Part shown: piece after piece, positions 50,400 to 59,858 of the stretch
How positions within the stretch are numbered: the first letter of the stretch is position 1
Layout: the number at the start of each line of letters is the position of its first letter
Assembly: GCA_026707405.1 (NCBI GenBank)
Contig: JAPOWW010000021.1
Location: 188,841-252,840 of the forward strand
DNA length: 64,000 nucleotides
Reading direction: 5' to 3'
DNA from: Chloroflexota bacterium
GTDB taxonomy: Bacteria > Chloroflexota > UBA11872 > VXNJ01
Program-made: the position numbers and the translations under genes
The notes under the pieces: model-generated
Told to the model about the DNA's origin: nothing
The model's input: only the letters and a program-made list of their open reading frames with translations
Database searches by the model: none

Positions 50400-52589
50400 T
50401 CACGGCTTGTCTACGTAGATCGGACTGGTCCACGCCATCTCGCAGTCCTTTTGAACGACTCTCAGGTAGTACGCTCCTTCGACCGCCGCTGACGCCGGGA
50501 TGGTGTGTCTGACTTCGACCGAGTTAGCGTCCTGATCGGGATCGGCGCACTCGAGCTCGACCCAGCGGCCTGTTGCGCCCGCGTCGAACCGCCACGGGAC
50601 ATCCTCAAGCTCGTCCAGGGATTTCGCGAAGCTGGCTGGCCCTGCCTCGAAAATCAGGACCGCGCCTTCCCGCCCGTCGATTTCGATCTCCACTCCATCC
50701 AGATCGCCGGCGGTGCCCGACGTCCACTGTACGCTTGAACAATCCCGATGCGTTATTCGTTCTCCGGGATGGTCGAAGCCTACGCTCTCGGCCGAAACGA
50801 TACTTCCGCCTTCTATGGACAGCCCGCCGTCCCAGTCGGTCCCCCTGCGGCGGCCCCGCCCGTCGGCGCCCGTCCAGGTAACCCGGACGCGCCGCGAGGT
50901 CCCATCGCCCGACCGCGGCCTCTCCCTAAACATGGGCGTTCCGTTGCGCAGGATTTCGACCGACTGAACCGGCGCGGTGCCGTGCACGACGCCTTTGAAA
51001 GCTAGGCCGCCGTCCAGCGAAATCTCGCCGCCCATCGGCTGCCCGTTGCACTCGAACCAGATGGCGATACGGTCTCCGGTGGTGCCGTAACAGCGCCGCG
51101 ATTTGAGCGCCTCCCAGAGCGACTCGCGGGTGAGCGACTCGGCATAGATGCCGCCCAGGCCTCCCCGCGCTCCGAACGCTTCCATACCCGTTCCGGCGCT
51201 GGGACGGCTTGCGCCGGGCTTGCCCGTGTGCACGTCGCTCCCGCAGATGAAGCCGACCCTGTGTCCCCGTTGCACGGCGTCGAGTCCGAACCACTCAAAC
51301 GAGCCGTGCGAGGAGTGCACCTCGACCACAGGCTCCAGCGATGGATCGAAGTAGTCGAAGTTCGAACGCCTGCCGCCCACGTGCGGCACCAGCAGCACGT
51401 CTTGGCGCCCAGCGAAGGTCTCATACAGCCGGCTGACGGGGCAGCGGTCAGTGTCAACGTCGGACATGTCGTCGATCAGAGCGTGACTGGAGCGGTGCAG
51501 GCTGCCTTCGTCGCCGAGAAAATGGACGTTGCGGTCTCCGCCCGCGGGCGTATTGCCAGACCATTCATAACCCAGGAACGTCACGAACCGGCCCGGATCG
51601 TGGAACTCTTTCATGAGCCCGGTCAGCTCAGCCCAGAACTCGTTTGTGATCTGGAAGTCGTTGCCCTGGTGGCCGATGAAGTCGATCCGCGCCTCGTCGC
51701 GGGCAAACCTCAGGTACTCGCGCGCGGGGTTGACCCCGACGGTTTCCATCGTCTGGCCGTGCAGGTCGCCCCAGTAGAGCGTCCAGCGATGGGCGTCTTC
51801 GTGGCATCTCACGAGGTTGGACCGCGCGGCGCAAGCCGGGGTGCGGGCCTCCATCTCAACGCATAAAGCGCCCTTCTCTCGGGGAACGACCCCGTCCAGC
51901 GTGAGAACGCCTTTGCCGTCGGATGAGAACCTGGTGGCAGGAGGCAGTCCATCGACTTGCAGATTCGCCCGAATCGCAAGCTCGCCGGTGAATCCCGAAT
52001 CGGTATTTCCCCACGCGTCGGTGGCCCTGACGGCAACGGTCAGAGGCTGCCCGACGCGCGCGTCCGACGGCGCTGTAACCTCGAAACGGGTCGCCGGGCC
52101 GCCGATGACCTCGACCCACGGCTGGTCGGCGACGGGTTCGTAGCTGTTGGCTCCAAACGCGTCGACGAAGACCCTGAACTCCGAGCGAAGCTCCGAGTAC
52201 GACTGCGCGCGCAGACCGGGCGCCCCGCCGCTGCGGTCGCCATAGACGACCTCGATCCAGTCGCCCGGCTTCAGCGCGCCGTCGTGCACGTCGATCTGCA
52301 ACGTCCTTCGAAATGGGCGCTTGTGCGCATTGTGCAGAGCTTCGGGGTGCAGCACCACGTCGGCGTTTGAGCGCACCGTGGAAAACCCCGATTCCGCCGG
52401 CCTGTCGAACTGCGGCGCTTGCCAGTCCGAGACCTGCCTATGGGCTATTCGGATATGACCGCCGTCGTCTATCCCAAAAACACCCGCCGTGTAGCGCATA
52501 GTCCACGTACCCATCGACCCCGCGACGACCGGGTCTGACGGGCTCATCTCGGCAACCCCGATGTTCTCGGGGCCGAACGGATCGGTCAT
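50400..52589 (-). CDS. DUF3604 protein (PHP-like metal-dependent hydrolase)
   Basis: A 729-residue protein. The N-terminal 260 residues are beta-sandwich-like; then LYWGDLHGQT (D275, H277) begins a PHP-like metal site, continued by IGHQGNDFQ near 305, LGYEWSG near 343, HVGGRRSN near 407 and GFICGSDVHTGKPG near 455-468. These His/Asp clusters are typical of DUF3604, whose members are thought to cleave phosphate or related esters. The C-terminal 180 residues are again beta-rich. ATG 52589 begins MTDPFGPENIG. It is a stand-alone gene; substrate unknown. Confidence 0.85.
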   Translation of the reverse strand: MTDPFGPENIGVAEMSPSDPVVAGSMGTWTMRYTAGVFGIDDGGHIRIAHRQVSDWQAPQFDRPAESGFSTVRSNADVVLHPEALHNAHKRPFRRTLQIDVHDGALKPGDWIEVVYGDRSGGAPGLRAQSYSELRSEFRVFVDAFGANSYEPVADQPWVEVIGGPATRFEVTAPSDARVGQPLTVAVRATDAWGNTDSGFTGELAIRANLQVDGLPPATRFSSDGKGVLTLDGVVPREKGALCVEMEARTPACAARSNLVRCHEDAHRWTLYWGDLHGQTMETVGVNPAREYLRFARDEARIDFIGHQGNDFQITNEFWAELTGLMKEFHDPGRFVTFLGYEWSGNTPAGGDRNVHFLGDEGSLHRSSHALIDDMSDVDTDRCPVSRLYETFAGRQDVLLVPHVGGRRSNFDYFDPSLEPVVEVHSSHGSFEWFGLDAVQRGHRVGFICGSDVHTGKPGASRPSAGTGMEAFGARGGLGGIYAESLTRESLWEALKSRRCYGTTGDRIAIWFECNGQPMGGEISLDGGLAFKGVVHGTAPVQSVEILRNGTPMFRERPRSGDGTSRRVRVTWTGADGRGRRRGTDWDGGLSIEGGSIVSAESVGFDHPGERITHRDCSSVQWTSGTAGDLDGVEIEIDGREGAVLIFEAGPASFAKSLDELEDVPWRFDAGATGRWVELECADPDQDANSVEVRHTIPASAAVEGAYYLRVVQKDCEMAWTSPIYVDKP

Positions 52590-52726
52590 CGCGCGTTACC
52601 ATGCCCTTTCGTCGCCGCGTTCGCGCGGAACTTTACGAACCTCTGCGATGGGTTTAGTAGAATAAGGTTCACGTCTCAGGGATTTTCGCTCTTACCGGCG
52701 CAGCTATTAAACCACTGGAGGGAAAA

Positions 52727-53065
52727 GTGGCATCTCTAGGCTACGAAGAGCTGAGCAGCGAGCAAGCTCGGGAGCTTATGGAATCCACTCCCGACCTGGC
52801 GATTATCGACGTTCGCGACGAACACAAGTACGCGGAGGCACACGTTCCGGGGGCGGAGTTGGTCCCCCTCAACCAGATCCTCGCCGACCCCATGGCGCTT
52901 CCGGAATCCGACATCCTGTTCGTCTGTAACGTGGGGCAAATGAGCGGCGTGGCGTCGCAGATGGCGGTCGCGATGGGCCGCACCAACGTATACAACCTTG
53001 CGGAAGGAACTCAGGGCTGGATGGCCGACGGGCTTGCCGTCGAGGGCGAGCTGGCCGAAGAGTAA
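52727..53065 (+). CDS. Rhodanese-domain sulfurtransferase
   Basis: A 112-residue single rhodanese domain with LAIIDVRDEHKYAEAHVPGA near 24-43 and the active-site loop beginning at C67 (VCNVGQMSG). It can carry a persulfide. GTG 52727 has GGAGGG about 7 bases upstream. It lies 53 bases before the E1-like gene, a pairing seen in sulfur-carrier activation systems. Confidence 0.88.
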   Translation: MASLGYEELSSEQARELMESTPDLAIIDVRDEHKYAEAHVPGAELVPLNQILADPMALPESDILFVCNVGQMSGVASQMAVAMGRTNVYNLAEGTQGWMADGLAVEGELAEE

Positions 53066-53118
53066 CCGGGGCAAAGGCGGCGCAGTGAGCCGCCGGAATC
53101 AGGGATCGAGGTAATAAG

Positions 53119-53952
53119 TTGTTTACGCCAGATCAGGTTCGCAGATACAGCCGGCACATGTTGATTCCCGAAGTTGGCGCGCTGGGTCAGCGCAAGCTTC
53201 TCGACGCGAAGGTGCTGATGGTCGGAGCCGGCGGCCTTGGCTCGCCGGCGGCCTATTACCTGGCGGCCGCGGGGGTCGGAACGCTCGGCATCGTCGACCA
53301 CGATCTGGTAGACGAGAGCAACTTGCAACGCCAGATCCTGCACAACACCGCCCGCGTGGGGGTTCCCAAGGTCGAGTCGGCGATGGAGACGATCAGCGAG
53401 CTCAACCCCGATGTGAACGTGATCGCCTACGATGACGTGCTCAGCTCCATAAACGCGCTGGAGATCATCGCGGAATACGACATCGTGGTTAACGGATGCG
53501 ACAATTTCCCCACCCGCTATCTGGTGAACGACGCGTGCGTGCTGTTGCGCAAGCCGATGGTCGATGGCAGCGTCCTGAAATTCGAGGGCATGGTCAAAGT
53601 CTTCATGCCCGACTCCGGTTGCTACCGGTGCATGTACCCGTCTCCGCCTCCGCCCGAAATGGCCCCGAGCTGCGCGGAAGCGGGCGTGCTGGGCGTGGTT
53701 CCGGGAGTCATCGGATGCCTTCAGGCCAATGAGGCCATCAAGCTGATAATTGGCATCGGCGAGGCGCTCGAGGGCCGTCTGGTGACGTGGGACGCGCTGG
53801 AAATGGAGTTCATAACCTACAAGACGGCGCGGCGTCACGACTGCCCGGTCTGCGGGGACAGTCCCACCGTGACCGAACTGATCGACTACGAGGAATTCTG
53901 CGGAGTTCCGGCTCCGGTGAAGGAAGACGAGCCGCAGGCCGTTACGGTCTGA
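53119..53952 (+). CDS. ThiF/MoeB/HesA-family E1-like adenylyltransferase
   Basis: A 277-residue cytoplasmic enzyme that adenylates the C-terminus of a sulfur-carrier protein. Nucleotide-binding GAGGLGSP at 36-43, R71-type QRQILH, NGCDNFPTRY near 125-134, zinc ligands C168/C171 and the CPVC pair near 243, and a Cys at 185 equivalent to the ThiF persulfide Cys. TTG 53119 has GAGG about 8 bases upstream and starts the family-typical RYSRHMLIPEVG. With the rhodanese gene it would supply sulfur for molybdopterin, thiamine or cysteine synthesis; no carrier protein gene is in the window. Confidence 0.92.
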   Translation: MFTPDQVRRYSRHMLIPEVGALGQRKLLDAKVLMVGAGGLGSPAAYYLAAAGVGTLGIVDHDLVDESNLQRQILHNTARVGVPKVESAMETISELNPDVNVIAYDDVLSSINALEIIAEYDIVVNGCDNFPTRYLVNDACVLLRKPMVDGSVLKFEGMVKVFMPDSGCYRCMYPSPPPPEMAPSCAEAGVLGVVPGVIGCLQANEAIKLIIGIGEALEGRLVTWDALEMEFITYKTARRHDCPVCGDSPTVTELIDYEEFCGVPAPVKEDEPQAVTV

Positions 53953-54119
53953 CGTCAGCCCCGCCCACGCGCGGGGATCAGCGGCTCTTGGCTATGAGAG
54001 TCGTATACTCTGCCAGTATTGGGACAGCGCGCCGACCGGCTGTGCAGTTCCGCGGCTTGAGATAGCGCGCCCGGATCGCATCGATCGTAACGCTGGCGCG
54101 TCGAGGGGTGGCATTTCGA

Positions 54120-54434
54120 TTGAGCACCGAAAGCGGCTTCCCGGAAGACGCAATGCAGGGAAACCTCACGCGACTGGAGCGTCGGGAAGCTCTGCAAAAA
54201 CAGATCGAGGAGCTCACGCGCCGCGAGAACTACTGGGTTGACAGTCGTTCCGACTTCGAGGCGGTGGTTGTCAAAGGGCGGCGCATCAACCACCTTCTCC
54301 ACGGAATTCTGTCGGTACTAACGGTAGGCGTCTGGCTCCCGGTGTGGATTCTGCTCACCGTGTTCGGTGGTGAAAAGCGGCGGCGTTTCTACGTGACTCC
54401 TGAAGGAAAGGTGGAGGAGCGGGAGGGGAAGTAA
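54120..54434 (+). CDS. Small membrane protein, unknown function
   Basis: A 104-residue protein with a charged coiled-coil N-terminus (LERREALQKQIEELTRRE), then one or two hydrophobic segments near 65-85 (LLHGILSVLTVGVWLPVWIL) and a basic C-terminus. TTG 54120 has GAGGGG 12 bases upstream; GTG 54108 and ATG 54153 are alternatives. No family recognised. Confidence 0.55.
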   Translation: MSTESGFPEDAMQGNLTRLERREALQKQIEELTRRENYWVDSRSDFEAVVVKGRRINHLLHGILSVLTVGVWLPVWILLTVFGGEKRRRFYVTPEGKVEEREGK

Positions 54435-54645
54435 GCGACGTTCCGGTGCTGAACGTGCGCAGTTTTCGCCATTCCGGTCAAGCCGAGAATCTGAGCCGTC
54501 AGCCTCTTCTAAGCGCGGATATTAGCGCTCGCTAATCATCGTTTTTAGCATTGTCTTAATCGGCATTCGTCCCCTATCGTGACCTTAAGGCGTCACTTTT
54601 GGACGCCATTTCGGGTGCTGTTTCAGCCGGGAAAGGGGGAGGAAC

Positions 54646-55062
54646 GTGGCTACGCGAGAAGAAGTCTTGACGATGCTCGAGGAGGACCTTTCCGACGAGC
54701 TCGGATCGATCATCCAGTACATGTGGCAGCACGTTTCGGCCAAGGGTCTGGCGTCGGCGGAGGTGCGCGACCGGTTCCGCGCCGCCTCGATGGACGAGAT
54801 GCGCCACGCCGAGGAGCTGGCCGAGCGAATCGACGAGCTTGGCGGCACGCCCACTATTCGCGTGGGGGAAATCCGGTCGGGCGGCGATCTGGAGAAAATG
54901 CTCCGCGATAACGTTGTGCACGAAGAGGAAGCGGTCGAGCGCTATATCAGCCACATTCAGGCGATAGGCATGGCGGATCCGACCACGCGGCGGCTTCTGG
55001 AAGAGATCCTCGCCGACGAGGAACGTCACCTGAACGAGTGGCGCACGTTGCTGGGCGAGTAG
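54646..55062 (+). CDS. Ferritin-like di-iron protein (bacterioferritin-like)
   Basis: A 138-residue four-helix bundle with di-iron ligand pattern: E18 region in DELGSIIQYM, E51-x-x-H54 in DEMRHAEEL, E93-type Glu in HEEEAVERYISH and E127-x-x-H130 in ADEERHLNEW. It would store or oxidise iron. Short length and sequence place it with the bacterioferritin-like rather than classic ferritin group. GTG 54646 has GGGGGAGG 6 bases upstream. Confidence 0.83.
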   Translation: MATREEVLTMLEEDLSDELGSIIQYMWQHVSAKGLASAEVRDRFRAASMDEMRHAEELAERIDELGGTPTIRVGEIRSGGDLEKMLRDNVVHEEEAVERYISHIQAIGMADPTTRRLLEEILADEERHLNEWRTLLGE

Positions 55063-55181
55063 CCGTTTAGCTCAAGCTCCCCGCAAGCAACCGAAAGCCC
55101 TGGAGCCCGCAACCTGATAACGTTTTGAGTTGAAGACTCAAGCAATCGGCAGTCTTGAGAGTCAACGCTAGGGGAGGCTCG

Positions 55182-55928
55182 ATGACTAATCTCGAAGGGC
55201 GCGCGGCGCTTGTCACCGGATCGGCAACTGGAGCCGGCGCGTCTATCGCGCTCGCGCTCGCCGATGAAGGCGTCAACATATGCGTCAACTACTCACGCTC
55301 GAAGGACGAAGCCGAAGCGACGGTGGAGCAGATAAGAGGCAAGGGCGTCGAGGCTACGATATTCCAGTGCAACGTCGGCGATGACAGCCGGGTGGTCGAA
55401 ATGGTCGCCCATGCGGCGGACGCTTTTGGGCGTCTCGACATACTCGTCAACAACGCCGGAACGACTCATTTCATCCCGCATACCGATCTGGAGGCCCTCT
55501 CGGAGTCCGTATGGGACGACATTCTGCGGATCAACGTAAAGGGGGCGTATTTCGCATCCAGGGCCGCGATGCCGCACCTGCGAGAGTCGTCGGACGGCTG
55601 CATAGTCAACGTTTCGTCGATAGCCGGTCTCATGGGCACGGGCAGCTCGATAGCCTACGCTGCATCCAAGGCGGCGCTGAACTCGATGACCATGTCGCTG
55701 GCGAGGGCGTTCGCGCCGGAGGTCCGGGTCAACGCGATCGCGCCCGGCGTGATACTCACTCGCTGGGTCGAGGGCAAAACGGCGTTCATCGACGCTTACG
55801 TCGATAAGGCGCCGCTCCAGAAAGCCTCGTCGCCGGAAGACGTGGCGCACATGGCGGTCTTCCTGGCTGAGGCCCACAACGTCACCGGTCAGACGCTGGT
55901 CATCGACGGCGGTTACATGCTGGGTTAG
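55182..55928 (+). CDS. Short-chain dehydrogenase/reductase (SDR, FabG-like)
   Basis: A 248-residue classical SDR: TGSATGAG at 12-19 binds NAD(P), NNAG near 88, the Ser in NVSSIAG near 140 and Y153-x3-K157 in YAASK form the catalytic set, and VIDGGYML closes the fold. ATG 55182 has GGGGAGG 4 bases upstream. It is alone between the ferritin-like gene and the convergent DUF4389 gene. The substrate cannot be inferred. Confidence 0.92.
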   Translation: MTNLEGRAALVTGSATGAGASIALALADEGVNICVNYSRSKDEAEATVEQIRGKGVEATIFQCNVGDDSRVVEMVAHAADAFGRLDILVNNAGTTHFIPHTDLEALSESVWDDILRINVKGAYFASRAAMPHLRESSDGCIVNVSSIAGLMGTGSSIAYAASKAALNSMTMSLARAFAPEVRVNAIAPGVILTRWVEGKTAFIDAYVDKAPLQKASSPEDVAHMAVFLAEAHNVTGQTLVIDGGYMLG

Positions 55929-56014
55929 CTGGCGTTCCGCGAACGCGGGTTCGTCCCACCGGCTAGCTGACGGTCAGCCCCCAAGCGACGATCTACTGCG
56001 CGCCGAAACTTCGA

Positions 56015-56647
56015 TCAGCTATCCATTCTGAACGGCGGATAGCGGTCGACGAGTCCACTCGTATAACACTCGACTCTGTGGCTCCAGCGGTTGAACCCGA
56101 TCGTAAATGACGCCAAGCCCTCCGGGAAGCGCCCGACGAAGACTGCGGCCAACTGCGCCAGGACCACCACGACTACAAGGGCGAACGACAGCACCGTGAG
56201 AACGACAATGTGGGGGATCATCAGAAAACCAATGATGGGCACGATGCGGATCAGTGCGAGGAGGCGGCTGCTCGACTCGGGAACCATGCAGTCGGCCCTG
56301 GCCGGATGTTCGCTGTCGGACCCCGAAAACGGCGGGTAGCGGTCGGTGAGCCCCAAGTACCACGCCGTCAAGCGCCAACTCCACCTTAGAAAGCCCAAGG
56401 CGAAGTTGTGCAAGCCTCTTGGATAGCTTCCAGTGAAAAGCACGGCCCACTGCGCGATCCAGGCAACGATGGCTGCCACGAAGCCGTAGACCATGAGTAC
56501 TATTAGGTGAGGGGTGCTGAGCAACAGCTTGATGAATATGAAGAAGAGCACCGCGAGCAGCCGCGAGTTTCGCTCGGGCAGGTCAACGTCGAGATCCGCC
56601 GGATATCCGTTCGAGGACATTCCCGCTTCAGTTACCGATGTGGCCAT
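56015..56647 (-). CDS. DUF4389 membrane protein
   Basis: A 210-residue protein of two tandem DUF4389 units, each with two membrane helices and a final motif GLxRWSWRLxAWYLGLTDRYPPF. ATG 56647 has GGAGG 4 bases upstream. DUF4389 proteins are common in Chloroflexota and Actinomycetota and of unknown function. Confidence 0.85.
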   Translation of the reverse strand: MATSVTEAGMSSNGYPADLDVDLPERNSRLLAVLFFIFIKLLLSTPHLIVLMVYGFVAAIVAWIAQWAVLFTGSYPRGLHNFALGFLRWSWRLTAWYLGLTDRYPPFSGSDSEHPARADCMVPESSSRLLALIRIVPIIGFLMIPHIVVLTVLSFALVVVVVLAQLAAVFVGRFPEGLASFTIGFNRWSHRVECYTSGLVDRYPPFRMDS

Positions 56648-56720
56648 GGCGCCTCCTTGGTTCGATACCGCTGGCAGTATAAACACCATTGACTTCCTCA
56701 GCCAACTGGTGTCCGCGGGG

Positions 56721-57551
56721 CTAGTCTTCGAACTCCTCCATCACCGAATTTGAAATGCGAAAGCTGTGTCGCTCGGTGGGAAACGACCCGCCGCGGACCT
56801 CCTCGGCGTAGCCCGCGACAGCTCTTCTAAACTCCTCGGCCACATTGCCGAACCGCTTGGCGTGCCTGGGCAGGAAGTCAGGATTCCAGCCCGCGATGTC
56901 GTGAATGACCTGGACCTGGCCGTCGCAGTAAGGTCCGGCCCCGATCCCGATCGTCGGTACGCTTATGCGTTCCGTAATCGAGCCCGCCAGCCGGTGAGGT
57001 ATGGACTCCAGCACGATTGCGAACGCCCCGGCGCTTTCCAGAGCCAGCGCTCCGTTCACGACGGCCTTCGCTCCCTTTGAATCTCTTCCCTGCGCCCGGT
57101 ATCCGCCCAGCTCGTTTACGGACTGCGGGGTCAGCCCGACGTGCCCCATCACCGGAATCCCGGCGGTGGTGATAGCCTCAACCTGTGCGGCGACATCCGC
57201 TCCGCCCTCGAGCTTGACAGCCTGCACGCGGCCTTCCTGGATCATTCGCGCGGACGCGGCCAGCGCCTGCTCGGTGGACACGCGGAACGTCATGAAAGGC
57301 AGATCACCGACCAGCAGCGGGTTGGCTGCCGACCGCGCGACGGCTCGCGCGTGGTGAATCACGTCGTCGAGCGTTACGAGAGTCTCGGAGTCGAGTCCAA
57401 GGACGTTTGTTCCCACACTATCCCCCACGAGAATCATGTCGACCCCGGCTTCGTCCACGATGCGCGCCGTCGGAGCGTCGTACGCCGTGACCATGACCAA
57501 CTTCTCGCCCGATTTCTTCTTCGCCCGGATGTCCCGGGTCGTCATCCGCAT
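56721..57551 (-). CDS. panB: 3-methyl-2-oxobutanoate hydroxymethyltransferase (PanB)
   Basis: A 276-residue TIM-barrel enzyme making ketopantoate from alpha-ketoisovalerate and methylene-tetrahydrofolate, the first step of pantothenate synthesis. MVTAYDAPTARIVDEAG near 20-36, ILVGDSVGTNVLG near 42-54, MGHVGLTPQSVNELGGYRAQG near 136-156 (here cited as GHVGLTPQSVN) and IGIGAGPYCDGQV near 198-210 are the family signatures; D45- and D84-type metal ligands are present. ATG 57551 has GGGGGA 5 bases upstream. No panC or panD is nearby. Confidence 0.95.
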   Translation of the reverse strand: MRMTTRDIRAKKKSGEKLVMVTAYDAPTARIVDEAGVDMILVGDSVGTNVLGLDSETLVTLDDVIHHARAVARSAANPLLVGDLPFMTFRVSTEQALAASARMIQEGRVQAVKLEGGADVAAQVEAITTAGIPVMGHVGLTPQSVNELGGYRAQGRDSKGAKAVVNGALALESAGAFAIVLESIPHRLAGSITERISVPTIGIGAGPYCDGQVQVIHDIAGWNPDFLPRHAKRFGNVAEEFRRAVAGYAEEVRGGSFPTERHSFRISNSVMEEFED

Positions 57552-57747
57552 GGAAATCCCCCGCCTGTCACCATCGTTAAGACCAGCACTCCCAACCGAT
57601 TACGTGATTCGCCCCCGCCAGTCCGGGCATTCGGTTGCGCTTCCGTCGTATCATCGTAGACCCCGCTCATTTATTAGTCCCGGCGTCTCGCTGTGCAACT
57701 TTGCCGGAAAGTAGCAGATCGACTTACCAATTGGCATCGAAGATACA

Positions 57748-58338
57748 TTGAATCTCGGAAACCGCATCAATTTCGTAGGCTCTACCGGCTCCGGCAAGAC
57801 ATCCACCGGCAGGCGTCTCGCGAGCATCCTTGGATTTCCTTTCGTGGAAATGGATGCCCTGTTTTGGGGGCCTAACTGGACGCAATCACCCGACGACGTG
57901 CTCCGCGCCCGCGTGGCGGACGCCGTACAGGGCGACCGCTGGGTGATAGACGGCAACTACAGCAGGGTGCAGTCGATCATCTGGGACCGCGTCGACACGG
58001 TCGTGTGGATGGACTACCCGTTCCGAACGGTTCTGTGGCAGCTTTTCTGGAGAACGCTTCGCCGCGTGATATCACGAGAAGAGCTGTGGGCGGGCACAGG
58101 CAATACCGAAAGGTGGGGCAATGCGTTTGCTTCGAAAGACTCTCTATTCCTGTGGCTCCTGAATACTTACCGGCGAACGAGACGACGGTACGCCAGGGCT
58201 GACGCAAGTCCCGAGAACTCTCACATCAACTTCGTGCAGTTGACCTCGCGGAGCGAGACCAGAAAATGGCTGAGCGATCTGGAACGGGAAGCACGCCAGT
58301 CCCTTGCAGCGGCGCAAGCCGGGCACGGCCAACGATGA
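57748..58338 (+). CDS. P-loop kinase of the adenylate-kinase/topology-modulation (FlaR-like) group
   Basis: A 196-residue P-loop protein with Walker A GSTGSGKTS at 11-19, then FVEMDALFWGPNW near 32-44 and WVIDGNYSRV near 65-74. These match a group of nucleotide-kinase-like proteins annotated as topology modulation or adenylate-kinase relatives. TTG 57748 starts MNLGNRINFVG; no strong Shine-Dalgarno is seen. Substrate unknown. It is followed 26 bases later by the metallopeptidase gene. Confidence 0.78.
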   Translation: MNLGNRINFVGSTGSGKTSTGRRLASILGFPFVEMDALFWGPNWTQSPDDVLRARVADAVQGDRWVIDGNYSRVQSIIWDRVDTVVWMDYPFRTVLWQLFWRTLRRVISREELWAGTGNTERWGNAFASKDSLFLWLLNTYRRTRRRYARADASPENSHINFVQLTSRSETRKWLSDLEREARQSLAAAQAGHGQR

Positions 58339-58364
58339 AGCGCGGTTAATCGAGGGGGATCGAG

Positions 58365-59858
58365 TTGTATTATCGCCCTCTGTCGCCAGGCCTCGCCTTA
58401 CTCGCACTCGTACTAGCGATCGTCGTCACTTTCCGAGACTGCTGGTTTCCGAACAACACAGAGCCCGCAGTCGAAAAGCAAGCTGCGGTGACACAAGTGC
58501 CTGCGGCGACATTTGCGCCGACGTCTGCCGCCGTGTCCGCGCCGAGGGCCACGCGCACTCCGGCCGTAGCTCGGAAAGTCGGATCCGTCCCGACACCGAC
58601 GTCGGTGCCGGCGCCTACAGCCACGCCAGCGGCCACGGCTGCGGAGACACCAAAAGCCGTACCCACGCCGGCGGCCACGCAAGAGACCCAGGTCGACCTC
58701 GCGGCGTTGCTGGAGGAGATACGGCCGGCGGTCGCCCAGTTGCGTGGCCTGCCGCAGTGGGATGGCGAGGCGATGCTGCTCAACCGCCAGATGCTCAGGG
58801 AGCAACTGGAACAGGATTTCGCCGAGGAGTACCCACCGGAGGAGTCGGACCTCGATCAGCTTGAGTGGGAACTGCTCGGCATAATCAGTCCGGAACAGGA
58901 CATAGTCCAGCTGCAAAAAGACCTGCTGAGCGACCAGGTCATCGGGTTCTACGATCCGGAAGACGAGGCAATGTTTGTAGTCGGAGACGACAGCACGCCC
59001 GTGCCGCTCCTCGTTTGGACGCTAGCGCACGAATACGTCCACGCCCTCCAGGACCAGGAGTTCGATCTGGACGCAATCGACGAGTCCATAGGCGAGGAAA
59101 ACCACGATGCGCTGCTTGCGTTTCGGGCGCTCGTGGAAGGCGACGCGTCGATCGCAGGGGCCCGATACGCCCTCGCATCGCTCTCACCCGAAGAAATGGC
59201 CGAGTTGGCTGCGAGCGACGACTCGGCGGGGGGCGCTTTTGAGTCTGCGCCTCGTGCGCTGCGGGAGCTTCTTCTGTTTCCGTACGACACCGGCCTGCAA
59301 TACGTTTTGACGCTCATCGATCGCGGCTCCTGGAGCGTCGTCAATGAGGCCTATATCCGATTGCCCGCCTCCACCGAGCAGGTGATACATCCTGAAAAGT
59401 ATCGCGTCGGCGAAGCGCCGCTCGAAGTCGATCTGCCGGACATAACGTCGGGGCTTTCGCCTGGATGGGAGGAGGTGCGCCGAAACGTGACCGGCGAGTT
59501 CTTCACAGGCGTGCTGCTTGAGTATGGGATCGACGCGCCAACCGCCCGCCAGGCGGCGGCGGGCTGGGGTGGTGACGCCTACGTTCTCTACCGCAACGAG
59601 AGCGGCCAGGGGCTAATGACGATGAAGTTCCGCTGGGACACCAGCGACGACCTGGATGAGTTTTGGACTGCGCTCGTCGACTTTCTTGTGGGCGGGGGAC
59701 TTGGCTCAGGGACTTCCGAGGTGGGCGAAACGACTGCGCAATGGTCCGGGTCTGACCGCAGCGCCCGCGCGCTCCTTCTGGCCGATTCGGTTGTGCTGAT
59801 CGTCGGACACGATCCGCCGGCCGTTAGCATGGCCGCGGACTTGCTCTCTCGCGGCTAG
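58365..59858 (+). CDS. Anchored extracellular zinc metallopeptidase
   Basis: A 497-residue protein with an N-terminal signal-anchor (about 8-23), a Pro/Thr/Ala linker to about 108, and a metallopeptidase core with H222-E-Y-V-H226 in AHEYVHALQDQ and a likely third ligand E258 in ALVEGDA. This HExxH...EGDA arrangement is typical of a gluzincin-like group frequent in Chloroflexota and Actinomycetota. TTG 58365 has GAGGGGGA about 6 bases upstream. Its stop overlaps the convergent coaE stop by 4 bases. The target is unknown. Confidence 0.8.
   Translation: MYYRPLSPGLALLALVLAIVVTFRDCWFPNNTEPAVEKQAAVTQVPAATFAPTSAAVSAPRATRTPAVARKVGSVPTPTSVPAPTATPAATAAETPKAVPTPAATQETQVDLAALLEEIRPAVAQLRGLPQWDGEAMLLNRQMLREQLEQDFAEEYPPEESDLDQLEWELLGIISPEQDIVQLQKDLLSDQVIGFYDPEDEAMFVVGDDSTPVPLLVWTLAHEYVHALQDQEFDLDAIDESIGEENHDALLAFRALVEGDASIAGARYALASLSPEEMAELAASDDSAGGAFESAPRALRELLLFPYDTGLQYVLTLIDRGSWSVVNEAYIRLPASTEQVIHPEKYRVGEAPLEVDLPDITSGLSPGWEEVRRNVTGEFFTGVLLEYGIDAPTARQAAAGWGGDAYVLYRNESGQGLMTMKFRWDTSDDLDEFWTALVDFLVGGGLGSGTSEVGETTAQWSGSDRSARALLLADSVVLIVGHDPPAVSMAADLLSRG

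Noticed and set aside
54579-54599. Further PhoB-like box before the ferritin-like gene
   Set aside because: The GTGA and GTCA half-sites are 13 rather than 11 bases apart and no second pair is present, so it does not fit the leader pattern.
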